A stretch of 64,000 bases of DNA from the NCBI GenBank assembly GCA_020881915.1, contig JAJFPB010000005.1, positions 4,340,001 through 4,404,000 of the forward strand, written 5' to 3'. The position numbers and the translations under genes are program-made. Below the pieces are notes generated by a model. It was not told where the DNA came from. It saw nothing but the letters and a program-made list of their open reading frames with translations, and did not search any database. Shown piece after piece: positions 27,282-37,641 of the stretch (the stretch's first letter is position 1; each line of letters starts with the position of its first letter). Source of the DNA: Paramyrothecium sp. XJ0827. Its lineage: Eukaryota > Ascomycota > Sordariomycetes > Hypocreales > Stachybotryaceae.

Positions 27282-27618
27282 GTAAGTCGACGCTTCTCTG
27301 GCCGCCCTCTCCCGCACCCTCGACGACCATTCCTCTGGCGCTTCCACTTGAGACCCGGCTTCCTCTTCCCCTGCGCTGCCGCGAGTCGTGTCACGTCCGT
27401 CAGACCCTCTCCCAGCTGGGTCTCGCGCCACATCCGGACCTCTCCTTCCACTACATCTTGAACTCATTTCTTCCTCCTTCACATTGAACCCTCTTGTCAC
27501 CGGCTCAGCACTGTTGCTAACCATCTCTGCTGGGGTACACAGACGACAGCACGTCCCTCCTGGCGAAAACCGAGGCGAGCCGTTCCTAATCTGCTCGAAC
27601 TTGATCGATATTTTTCAG
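27282..27618 (+). other. Probable 5' leader intron of the G-alpha gene
   Basis: A consensus GTAAGT donor at 27282 follows a pyrimidine-rich leader. A good polypyrimidine acceptor, ATTTTTCAG, ends at 27618, 34 nt before the start codon. The 337-nt span would be an intron in the untranslated leader; transcript evidence is lacking. Confidence 0.55.
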
Positions 27619-27652
27619 CAACGTTTGCGGCCAAGGCCTCGACAACGTCAAG

Positions 27653-28913
27653 ATGGGTTGCGGAATGAGCACGGAGGAGAAGGAGGGCAAGGCCCGGAAC
27701 GAGGAGATTGAGAACCAGCTCAAGCGGGACAAGATGATGCAGCGCAATGAGATCAAGATGCTGTTGCTCGGTACGTACTCGGTCTACTGCGCCACGGCCT
27801 CCTGTCTTGGAGAGCTCATGGCACAGCCTTGCTTGATTTCTTCTAACAGCAGCCTCCAGGTGCTGGTGAATCCGGAAAATCGACCATTCTCAAGCAGATG
27901 AAGCTCATTCACGAGGGCGGCTACTCGCGCGACGAGCGAGAGTCATTCAAGGAAATCATCTTCAGTAATACGGTGCAATCCATGCGTGTCATTCTTGAGG
28001 CCATGGATTCGCTCGAGCTGCCCCTCGAGGATCAGCGCATGGAGTACCACGTCCAGACCATTTTCATGCAACCTGCTCAGATCGAAGGCGATGTCCTCCC
28101 CCCCGAGGTCGGCAGCGCCATTGAGGCTCTGTGGAAGGATCGTGGTGTCCAAGAATGCTTCAAGCGCTCTCGCGAGTACCAGCTCAATGATTCTGCCAGA
28201 TAGTAAGTGCTTGCACTCATACACCTGAAGCTTCGGTGATGCTTACCTCCCATCCAGCTACTTCGACAACATTGCGCGTATTGCAGCTCCCGACTACATG
28301 CCAAACGACCAGGACGTTCTCCGTTCGCGTGTCAAGACTACTGGTATCACCGAGACTACCTTCATTATCGGCGATCTCACCTACCGAATGTTTGATGTTG
28401 GTGGTCAGCGATCCGAGCGAAAGAAGTGGATCCACTGCTTCGAGAATGTGACCACTATTCTCTTCCTGGTTGCCATCTCAGAATACGACCAGCTCCTCTT
28501 TGAAGACGAGACGGTGAATCGTATGCAGGAGGCTTTGACCCTCTTTGATTCGATCTGCAACTCGCGGTGGTTCATCAAGACGTCAATCATCCTATTCCTC
28601 AACAAGATCGATAGATTCAAGGAGAAGCTGCCCGTGAGCCCGATGAAGAACTACTTCCCCGATTATGAGGGTGGTGACGACTACGCTGCCGCCTGCGACT
28701 ACATCCTGAACCGCTTCGTGAGCCTGAACCAGCACGAGACCAAGCAGATTTACACCCACTTTACTTGCGCCACCGACACCACCCAGATCCGCTTCGTCAT
28801 GGCTGCGGTTAACGGTAAGCCTTCCATTTTGCCGGGGATTTTATGTGAACGGATGCTTACTATCTCCAGACATCATCATCCAAGAGAATCTGCGCCTGTG
28901 TGGTCTTATTTAA
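27653..28913 (+). CDS. Heterotrimeric G-protein alpha subunit, fungal group I (Gi-like)
   Basis: Four exons (27653-27770, 27860-28202, 28258-28814, 28870-28913) give 353 residues, exactly the family length. It binds and hydrolyses GTP and relays receptor signals to adenylate cyclase and MAP-kinase routes; group I subunits such as MagB of Magnaporthe control conidiation, mating and infection development. Visible motifs: MGCGMS at the N-terminus (myristoylated Gly2, palmitoylated Cys3), the P-loop GAGESGKS split by the first intron, switch I with RVKTTGI, switch [17 protein letters not shown], and TCATDT. The C-terminal CGLI keeps the Cys four from the end that pertussis toxin modifies in Gi proteins. 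The last exon encodes only 14 residues. The upstream region is unusually long, as often seen for regulated signalling genes. Confidence 0.98.
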
Positions 28914-30888
28914 ACGACCTGTTTTTACATATATGAATACCCCGAATCTAATTATGATTACCCTGTGAGCCACAAACCGGGCTCTCGACATCTTAGTTGT
29001 ATTCCTCAGCGACGCAAGGAGACTCGAGGATATTTGGAGTACTTGGCGACGTGCTTCTTTGCAATCCCTCCGATTCTCACTTCTCAATTGGGGTGTGGCG
29101 TGGACCAGTTCCCACGACAAGGGCGCCCATTCGAAATGGCCGCGGAGGGACCAGGAGCGTCACTCGGGCAATAGGTCTTGGCTTGAGGGGACCAACGCAA
29201 GTCGTCCTGAAACACCGAGCAGCTCGGAGAGCTTCTCGATCTTACAACGGGCAAGGGGAGGCTTGAAGCATGTGCAGCGAATTGTGCGAAGAAAGGAGAC
29301 GGTGGCTATCTACCTTTGTTTAATTACGAGAACTCTTCCCTACCAATACCTACTTGACGCGCGTTTAGGTGTTTTCTCATGTATTTCCTTCTACTTTACC
29401 TTTTTTCTCCTTTTTGGACAACTATGCTTCACCATGTTAAGCATGGCTGCTGGTGGTGGGCCTCGGGGGCCTCTTTTTCATATGTACAGTTGGTGCCGGA
29501 CAAGCCAAGAAAGAGAACATTCGCACATGCGCCTTCGTTGCTTACCTTCCAAGAGGCCGTTTCAGTGAGATAAATGTTTGCGTCACTCCAATCATGCGCA
29601 ACCAGCGGAGCAAGACACTAGTGACGATTTGCCCCTTGTGATACCTATATAAAATAAGGATAGCTTTGTTTCGGTCCATCCTAGCTTTCACAGCGATGTT
29701 CGAGAAATTTGAAGTCGAAGTCATCTAAAACATGCTAGTGTTTTGGCTTTGGCTGGAGCCTCACGAGTTCGGGCCCGCATGGGCCGAGTAGCGAATGCCT
29801 CGTTTCGATTCATGGAAACGTCCGTCCAGTGCGCCTCACGAGGCAAGAAAATTACTGGAGCCAAAGGCCAGAATACTCGAAAACAGCTCGACGTCTATAT
29901 GATCCTCCATCTACGTTCTTGATGGCGCAAAGCCTAACGGAGTACAATGAGTACAAAGGGGACCTACGCACGTTTCAAGCCCGAGGAGGCAGTCGATGCC
30001 TTGGGATGAGGAAGATCTCTCAGATATGCACATGGAAACAAACAAGTCAGCCTGCATGCAGAAGACGTATCACTGGAAACAAGGACCGGAAAGTAAGTCT
30101 GAGGAGGTCGTGCTCCCAAAAGGCTTCTAGAATGAGCTTCTCCCGAGAACCGGGTTCTGGAACGTCGCCCATGCTACCTCCAGTCTAAAACAGCGACGTC
30201 TAATCCAGCTCTAAGCAGCCAAGAGAACTTTGGCCGATGGCTTGGCGTCTTCAGGGTGAGATATGGAAAGAAAGGGTAAAAAGAAAAAGAATGCAAGGGA
30301 AATTTCACTTGCCAATCTAAGTTGAAGAATCTAAGAATCCTGTAGCCAAGACCAGAAGCCACCATTCTCCTGCTCTGTTGCATCGAGACGGTAGCTCATG
30401 ATCGTCACCAGCATATCCTGACTAGACCTCCTTGTTTTGTTTATCCCTCTAGTAACCAAACGCCAGATAGTGTAATTTCTTCATTGCTCGTGAGGGCATG
30501 GTCGTCTTCTTCGTGTGAAATGCTGCAAATGGGAAAGGGGTATATGCAGGCAAAGTGGGTATCAATGTTTCGTCCGGCTGTCCCGTGACGTGGTAGTAAA
30601 GTACGAAAGCCAGGTGACTGGCCGCAGGTCCGTTGCAAGGAGCTCGAGTCTCAGCTCTGCGTTCTGCATCAGGTCCTGAAGAGATACTATCCCGCGTTGT
30701 GTTAGCTCAGATGGCATGGATCTGCGGAGAGTCTCGAGTCTCACAATCGTGGCATAATCATAAAATCGCAGCGCAGTAGATGCTTTGAGATGCCTGAGGG
30801 AACGAGGCCGTTGCGAGTAGTTTCAGCAAACGAAAGCACACCGAAGTAGCAAATCGGTAAGCTCGAATCAAGCACCATCAATCCCCAC
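28914..30888. other. Convergent intergenic region of about 2 kb
   Basis: It lies between the G-alpha and DUF3716 genes. Frames such as 29059-29568 (+) and 29829-30188 (+) lack any domain, are basic and Ser-rich, and overlap stop-rich alternatives. No gene is supported. Confidence 0.55.
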
Positions 30889-32101
30889 TCAACGCAAGAC
30901 GCTTGCTGGAGACATTGCGTCGTCTGCTATGTCGTCGTGTGGCTGGACGTGGGCATGGCTCTGCTCCTGATTGCGCTGCGTTTCGGCCAAGCCCTCGGGG
31001 CTGCGGAGATACTCGTCGTATTCAGCAATTCGCATGCCCAGTTCCTTAGCTGCGGCTTCGATTCTTGCTATATAACGCTCCCGCCGAGAGAATGTAGCGA
31101 CGTCACCCATGGCTTGACTAACCAGACGCCTAGTCGGGTCAGTGAGCCCCCATTGATGTATGTCGGCATGCAGCGCAGCCACGTCGAGGTTGGATGGCGA
31201 AGGCTGATTCAGGCTGGGAGGTTGGTAGGGTACAACTGCAGGCGCAGCAACCGCGGGAGCGTAGATGGTCTGCGGCGGCAGCGGGTTATTGTTCTCTGGA
31301 AAATACATTGCTTAGTCCCCATGCGTGTCTTCGACGGAGAAGCGCAAAAACCAAGTTGTACTACTCACCATGAAACGTACACCTCGAACCACTCGCGTTG
31401 AACCAGCAATTGGAACAACTCCCACACATCTGGCCATCGTAGACGACACATTGCGTCCACGGCCCGTGGCCTTTGTGGCAGTTCTTGCAGGGCCGCGGGG
31501 CAAGCTCGCCTGTCATATGGGCTAGCAGAGCCTCAACGTTGCTGCGTCGTTCGATGTTTAGCTTCTGGTCGTGTCGGCGCTGGGTCGGTTCGCGGAGGGC
31601 AACCTCGCCCGCGAGCTTCTTGCAGAGCGCGCTATCGATCTTGACTAGGTCCCCGTAGGCCGCGAGAGCCACGTCGGCCGCGGTGCGCCCGGTCGCAGGA
31701 GCGTGCGATAGCTGCGAGTGTGGCGGCTCCGAATGCTGAGGTGTTTGGGCCTGCGGTGTCGGCGAATCCTGCTGGTGCTCCAAGCTCTGGTCTACCTGAA
31801 AGTCGTCGGGAGGCCCAAGTGCATGCTGCAGTGGCGAGTCCAACGTGACCATGGTATTGCCATTTGCAAGCACACTGGCAGAGCTTAAATCGACTGGGCT
31901 ATCGAACTTGTGCCCAGTGTGCGCCGGGGACACGCCAAGCACTGCCGCGGGGGTGTCATCGACACCAGCACCGCCTCCCACATTGGAGTTCGCCTGTTGC
32001 GCGAACTGCTCGAGCTGTTCCTGCGCCGTGCTTGACAGCGAAGATTGCCGGCTGTCGTGACGAGACTTGATGACCTTGTTGCCTCGGCCGCGCGGTGGCA
32101 T
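30889..32101 (-). CDS. DUF3716 protein with C-terminal Cys-rich (zinc-binding-like) block
   Basis: Exons 31369-32101 and 30889-31295 are joined by a 73-nt intron, giving 379 residues. The start is the only in-frame ATG (MPPRGRGNK). Residues 1-150 are low-complexity and Gln/Ser/Pro-rich, with a basic N-terminus. About residues 200-245 contain the DUF3716 signature: CKNCHKGHGPWTQCVV, then CGSCSNCWFNASGSRCTF, seven Cys/His positions likely binding zinc. The intron lies just after this block. The C-terminal 135 residues are Pro-rich, then helical (RRERYIARIEAAAKELGMRI) and acidic. DUF3716 is fungus-specific and of unknown function; it is often found in variable, lineage-expanded genes. A nuclear, nucleic-acid-linked role is possible but not shown. 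Confidence 0.82.
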
Positions 32102-32687
32102 GGCTGGCCGTTTCGAAGACGCCGCAGACGGTGGGAGCTGGCGGAGCTGTTTGTTATCGATAGCGAACGGTGCACGATGTAGGTATGTTTTGTTTGGGTT
32201 GCGAGATGCCGTTGCGAGGTGATGCGCAGCTGAGAACAGCTGCAAATGGTTGGCAGCCGGGGAGTGGCGGGAGCTCGGGCGCGCACAGTGTTCTGTGTGG
32301 CGAGATACGCACAGCTCACGGTGCTGAAACGTTCCGTAGCACAGTAGGGCCTTGAATGATAATGCTTGTATTGACCCTTAATTCTTGGTGAAAGGATTAG
32401 AAGTAGGTCAATAACCAAGGTCGGTCCGTATTTGAGATGACTCTATGAAATACATATCATTATATCAATGACCACAAAATTTTCTGTGAATAGTGAAGCG
32501 CCGGCCAGTCATGAAGCAATAAGGACATACTCGGTCGCGCAGTCGCACGGCTTCCAGGACATGCAATATAGGATTTTTAAATGGCATTGTGATTTATGGT
32601 ATCTCTATTCACTGCATCTCAATCTGTGCAACTATGGAGCATGCAAGAAGCCGCGCACAGCAATAGGGCACTGTCCCCATTCATCTC
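32102..32687. other. Intergenic: DUF3716 promoter and CDC123 3' flank
   Basis: The sequence is AT-rich at 32350-32490. No gene or repeat is visible. Confidence 0.55.
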
Positions 32688-33926
32688 TCATTGCGTCGGC
32701 TGTTCCCAAATATTACCACCTCTTCCTTCAGTAAGTTCTTTCCATTGTTGAGCAAACTCTCTGAGGCCTCCCTCGCCCGCCAAACTCGCATCAACAACCT
32801 CCTTCGGCAGTTTGTGAGCGGAATACTGCGCGCTACTGAAGTTGTATGCGGCTGGATCATCACGTTCTACAATGCGGAACTCTGGCTCCATTTCAGGCTG
32901 ATACTCAACATCAGACTCGTCCTCAGTATCGTCGGCTTTGGTGGAGTCATCCCCGTTTTCCTCCATTGCTTGATCTCCAATGGACCCGTAAAGAGGATGT
33001 TTGACCTCCTTCTCGAGCAGCTCCTGCCAGCCAAAGAGTAGGCTGTCCGTTCGCGGCGCCCATGGGTTGATGTCCATGAGCCTGACTTTGCCAAGGCCGT
33101 CCGTTTCAAACGAGTTCTCGGGCACGTAGACGTCAAACGTGAAGCAGGCGTCAGGAAATGAGAATCTTAGCTTGTCCTCGAAGAATGTCTTAATCTTCTT
33201 CCACAGCTGGGGCCGGATTCCTTCCAAAAAGGCATAGTAATTAAGGTCTCGCTGCGTGATGCCAATGAGGGAGCGATGCTTGACGAAACAGCGGAACTCT
33301 AGTGCGACGTGAGGGGTGAAGAATGGCCGCAGTACCAGTATAGGCGCAAAGGGTCGCGAGGGAGCCGCAGCCGTACAGTCGTCGAATGCATGAACCAAGT
33401 CATGCGACACGAAAGATGACGACTTGAGCAGAAGGTATATATCGTTTGGTGAAGTGCACTTAAGAGTGTTCTGATGAGGGGAAATCCACTTGGCATCTTT
33501 TGGCGAGGACCAATTCAACTTCGGCGCAACCGCGCCACCAAGTTCAGCAATCTTGTCCTTGATCAACTTGTGTGTTTCCGGGAACCTCTGGTTAGGAGGC
33601 AGGCGCGGACTCTCTTCGTCACTGTCTTCGTCATCTTCATCATCCGAGGACTCCGGCTGTGGTCTGGACGAGGTTGTTGCCGCTGCCGAGTGCCATTCAT
33701 CCGAGTCCTCGGTGGGTTCCTCCTCGTCATCTGCCAAGATGATACCATCCTCGTGTAGATATGAGATGAAGGTCGGAGGGAGCGGGATGATACGGGACTT
33801 GAGACACGAGCTTCGATAACGAGGAAACCATGAATCATAAGAGCAGTTTTGAATGTGGTCCTTTGATACTGGAGGAAAGACGACTCCCCCACTATGGTCC
33901 TGGTCGGTAGAGGATATGTGAGGCAT
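32688..33926 (-). CDS. CDC123: CDC123, eIF2 assembly factor
   Basis: A single exon of 412 residues. CDC123 (D123 family, ATP-grasp fold) binds eIF2-gamma and is needed to assemble the eIF2 trimer, so it controls translation start. Visible signatures: the N-terminal CSYDSWFPRYRSSCLKSRIIPLP, TFISYLHEDGIILADD, an acidic Ser/Asp/Glu stretch (about 75-110), then NWSSPKDAKWISPHQNTLKC, ALEFRCFVKHRSLIGITQRD, and the metal-site segment FTFDVYV with VRLMDINPWAPRTDSLLFGW. A second acidic insertion precedes the C-terminal FRIVERDDPAAYNFSSAQYS. The gene is divergent from CWC21 with 447 bp between start codons, two genes of basic gene expression sharing one intergenic region. Confidence 0.96.
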   Translation of the reverse strand: MPHISSTDQDHSGGVVFPPVSKDHIQNCSYDSWFPRYRSSCLKSRIIPLPPTFISYLHEDGIILADDEEEPTEDSDEWHSAAATTSSRPQPESSDDEDDEDSDEESPRLPPNQRFPETHKLIKDKIAELGGAVAPKLNWSSPKDAKWISPHQNTLKCTSPNDIYLLLKSSSFVSHDLVHAFDDCTAAAPSRPFAPILVLRPFFTPHVALEFRCFVKHRSLIGITQRDLNYYAFLEGIRPQLWKKIKTFFEDKLRFSFPDACFTFDVYVPENSFETDGLGKVRLMDINPWAPRTDSLLFGWQELLEKEVKHPLYGSIGDQAMEENGDDSTKADDTEDESDVEYQPEMEPEFRIVERDDPAAYNFSSAQYSAHKLPKEVVDASLAGEGGLREFAQQWKELTEGRGGNIWEQPTQ

Positions 33927-34373
33927 GCTTCCAACTTGGGGAGATCAGATCTTGGTCTAAAAGCCAGTCCGATGAAATGAAAAGTAGAAAGATGTAATTG
34001 CAAGGTAATTAGTCTGAGAGACTTATAGATCTTGTCAGAATTCAGACCGCTTTCTTTGAGTCACAACCACTTCCAGCTTTTTCTCGGGCTTTGAAATTCA
34101 TCAACAGTGAGCAACGCCACCCCACTAAGACGTACCCTCTATCGGACAATTCTGCCGCCACCTGCAACGATACGGGCTCACACCGCCTGCCTTACTTTGC
34201 CATATACCTTAACCAGCAGTGGCCCTTCTTAGCACAGCCACTGTCCCCACCTTCATCGATCTCCGTCAGATCAATCCATCGGATTGCACTTCACCCCAGG
34301 CCACTCAGACGCGACAAGAGCAGAACCAAGAGTTGAGTTGATCGAGGTGGTTTGGGTCAAACTCAAAGTCAAC
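33927..34373. promoter_or_regulatory. Shared divergent promoter of CDC123 and CWC21
   Basis: 447 bp separate two start codons on opposite strands, so both promoters must lie here. No clear TATA box is visible on either side, as expected for constitutive genes. A frame at 34091-34336 (+) is not supported as a gene. Confidence 0.6.
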
Positions 34374-34924
34374 ATGTCGGACAACGTCGGCCTCTCCACC
34401 CCTCGAGGGAGTGGTACCTCTGGGTATGTTCAGCGAAACCTGGCGCATATGAAGCCTCGGGATTACGGCGCGCCGTACCCGAAGGACCCAGATACGTTGC
34501 GACACAAGCAGCGGCAGCCGGACAAGGCTATTCTCGAGCACGATCGCAAGCGTGAAGTAGAGGTCAAGGTTTTTGAGCTGAGAGATCAGCTTGAAGAGGA
34601 AGAGTAAGTGAACGTCATTTACAGCGACGCTCTCATGTGATGAGCTAACCGCCGCAAAGGGTTGACGAGGATGAGATTGAGAAGCGCTGCCATGAACTCC
34701 GAGAGAAACTGTTGGCCGAAATGAACTCTAATAAGAGATCAAGTGGCTCCAGGAAAACCTTCAAGGAGCACCAGGTTCACGAAATGGCGGATGCCAAGAT
34801 CAAAGAGAGCGAGCGTCTAAGGAGAGCTCTCAAGATCAGCTCGGACTACGAAGAAGGAAGCCACTGGAAGAGGCAAGAGGAGAGACTCCGTTCTGCTCTG
34901 GAGAAGGAAGACGCGAAAGAATGA
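34374..34924 (+). CDS. CWC21: CWC21, pre-mRNA splicing factor (cwf21 domain)
   Basis: Exons 34374-34603 and 34660-34924 are joined by a 56-nt intron, giving 164 residues. CWC21 is the yeast relative of the SRRM2 N-terminus and docks on Prp8 and Snu114 in the activated spliceosome. The N-terminal signature is [20 protein letters not shown] followed by [10 protein letters not shown]. The cwf21 domain (about 55-105) has [24 protein letters not shown] and [15 protein letters not shown]. The C-terminal 55 residues are a charged helix. The intron falls inside the cwf21 domain between two acidic residues. Confidence 0.94.
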
Positions 34925-36081
34925 TTGCACGACTCATCAGAGCTAGCACAGTTTTCTACGCTCGGGGTGGTGAGAGATCTATCGGAGAGGTTCCCAAGGG
35001 ATACACTCTGTTATTCACAAATCACACTCTTCATACGAGACGTTGTCTGAGCTTTGGCGTTAAGGATGGTCTCCATGAAACTTTGCATATGCCGACATCA
35101 CGGCACATCCAGGTCACAGCAGCGATACATCATGGACTGGAATGCTCCTTCTGATCAACTACTACAGGACAGCTGAGGATGACGATGTACCGATTTGTGC
35201 CGGCGCCCTCGCTACTTTCAAGGCGTGTTAGCTTCAGAAAGTCGGCCCCAAGTAATACACGGATGATCACAAGGCGCAGCAAGTATCCTGAACACAAACA
35301 TCCAGAATGTATTTCTGGGTGAGAGCCTCTGCGCTATATGTCGACTGAATTCATGCTTAGGATATGTCGATCCTGAGATATGCCTTGGCAGCATGGTACT
35401 CACATTTTCCACCCACGGATTTTGGGGACTTACGTTTTATTACTTGTCACCATCGATACGTCATACGACAACTAGCCAGTCTGGGCATTAGCCACCGCGT
35501 TTTCGATACTTGTGTGCAGAAGGTCCTGTCTTTGTGGTCATGGCACTACTCGTGATAGAAGAAATATCTTACTTCGTGGGGATTGCGGGCTGATGCAATA
35601 GCCCAGGGCCTCGCTCTGTCCAGATTCGAGCGTCGAATAGTTCAGCCATGCTTACCTGGCCAAATGCGATAGAGTTCAATGTATAACAAATGGTGACTAT
35701 CTTCGGTATCAATGGATTGAATACTAGTACTCAACTTAGGTCGAAAAGATTCCAATTATTTTGTATTGTACGATTCGTTGCAGTTTTCCACGAACATGAA
35801 TTTGTGTACAGGATCTACTTCAAATCCTTGATCTATCAATTATTGGATTGCCATGATCTACATAAAATTGATTCGATTTGCTCTCATTAAGGCTGCAGCA
35901 AAGTACTTGCATTGAAGCATTGCTCAGTTATGACTCTGTCCGATGTGGGTAACAAAGTGTGGCGCTGCATGGAGCTTCAGCCACACATCCCTCCACCGAG
36001 CTGAACATCCCACGTCACATCTTCCCAGCGACACGTCTTCCTCACTTACACCATTTCGAGCCCCAGCGACCACTCTTGCAA
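34925..36081. other. Intergenic between CWC21 and USE1
   Basis: The region is AT-rich between 35690 and 35890. No frame over 80 codons is convincing. The last 150 bases contain the USE1 promoter and leader. Confidence 0.55.
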
Positions 36082-37208
36082 ATGGCCCGGTTATCCAGTG
36101 CGCCCTTCGTGGCGAACAATATCACATTGCCCGAGCGCACTTCTGCGGCCGAGCTATCACAATTACTCTTGCGCCTGCAACAAACAGTCCTCCACCCAAC
36201 CCCGGATCGCGAACGAAGAATACGCACGAGTGAATACGAGAGAGCCAGATTGGAATCGGTACTACACTATTCCAGCCACGCCAACCTATAGCGTAGACTG
36301 CGATGGCTGATTTTTCTCTCGAAGAATATAGAATATGCGCGCACCCTGTTAACCAAGTTGGAACGAGATGCCTTGGACATCAAGGCCCCAAGCCGACGGT
36401 CTGAGTTGCAGGGGAGCCTGAACGCTCAAAGGGAGCTTATAGATCTCCTCGTTGACAGAATAAACGATTTCAAGCATGTTAGTGACTTTGGAACCCTGCG
36501 TTCGGTAGAGGATTAACCGAGAAACAGATGGCCATAGAGGACGACGACAGCTCCGAAGGCGAGGATCTACTTGGAGACGTCATTCCAACACCCAGCGAGA
36601 GCATGGACTCGAGACCAAGCGATGAGCCAGTGGAGGAGATCGAAGCACAAACTTCACAACCTTTGTCCGCACAAGAAGCCTCCGAAGTCGCCAGAACCGT
36701 CCCTCCCGAACCTAAATCTTCTAACAAGCCTCCCATCCCCGAAGCCACACAGACAACGCAAAATCTACGTGCTCGCGGTGCCGCCCCATCACCGGCGCCT
36801 TCACAGTCCTCTGGGCACACGACGGCTCGAGCTGCCCTCTTCGCCAATCGGCGGAAGCCCGCTGCGCCGCAAACCTCTACAGCCACTGCAGAAGCTATCC
36901 TGGATCAGCAGCGATCCGAGCAAGACGCATTGTCCGATTCGATTCTGAAAATGGCAGGCGCCTTGAAAGCTAGCTCCCAGAAATTCTCCACCACGTTAGA
37001 TGCCGACAAGGACGTGCTGAGCCAGGCTACGGAGGGGATGGACAAGACCGAGAGGGGAATGGAGGCCGCTCGAGGCCGGATGGGTGCACTGAGGAGAATG
37101 ACCGAGGGCAAGGGCTGGTATGGGAGGATGATTCTCTATGCCTGGGTGTATGGGTTGATGGTCGCATTAGTGTTGCTGGTGTTTGTTATGCCAAAACTCC
37201 GGTTCTGA
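36082..37208 (+). CDS. USE1: USE1-type SNARE of the endoplasmic reticulum
   Basis: Three exons (36082-36258, 36325-36477, 36528-37208) give 336 residues. USE1 is the Qc-SNARE that works with Ufe1, Sec20 and Sec22 in Golgi-to-ER fusion. The N-terminus (MARLSSAPFVANNITLPERT, then ELSQLLLRLQQTVL) and the helical residues to about 110 match fungal Use1. Residues 110-225 are an acidic, Ser/Pro-rich linker. The SNARE-like helix lies at about 235-305 (AEAILDQQRSEQDALSDSIL, DKDVLSQATEGMDKTERGME). A single C-terminal anchor, ILYAWVYGLMVALVLLVFVM, ends five residues before the stop. The first donor, GTACTA, is weak; it was chosen because it joins in frame and avoids a stop. Confidence 0.86.
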
Positions 37209-37641
37209 TCTTGGAGAGGCAAGGCTGGCCGTCCTGAGATGTTCTTCCTGTACTAATGATATCCGGAGCATGACGACTAGACTAGCGATGAGATGACGCT
37301 TTATGAACAGAATTAGACTGACGTAGAATCAGGCGCTTCTGGGATGCCTCAATCTCGTCACCGAAAGTCGATTCGCTTTCTTATGAGCACGGTTCATGCC
37401 CGCCACAGTATTTTGGCCATCACAGGTTTTTACCAATGTCATCACCAAATATTTTGCAAGCCAGTTTGAGCAGAGCTTGAGCGCCCATCGACTTCAAGGC
37501 GCCCCGAAAACCCAACGCTACCAGACAAGTGCAAGATAACCCGGCTTGAGATCGTCTTGTTTCCCAGGAATCTCCCTCAAACTCCACTGCCTATGGGCTT
37601 TCCTTTTCGAAACAGCTCGGTCATGAAGATTTAGAACTGTA
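37209..37641. other. Convergent intergenic region
   Basis: These are 3' flanks of USE1 and the BRCT gene. I see nothing else. Confidence 0.55.

Larger units (their letters stand above)
21174..27652. other. Gene-poor stretch of about 6.5 kb upstream of the G-alpha gene
   Basis: No gene is supported. Frames here are short or look like random translation, for example 26458-27042 (+). The region 23490-23690 is AT-rich. A CACCAG microsatellite lies at 25704-25728 and an AAGGTA patch at 23403-23430. The last 600 bases are pyrimidine-rich and form the G-alpha leader, with a probable leader intron. Confidence 0.55.
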
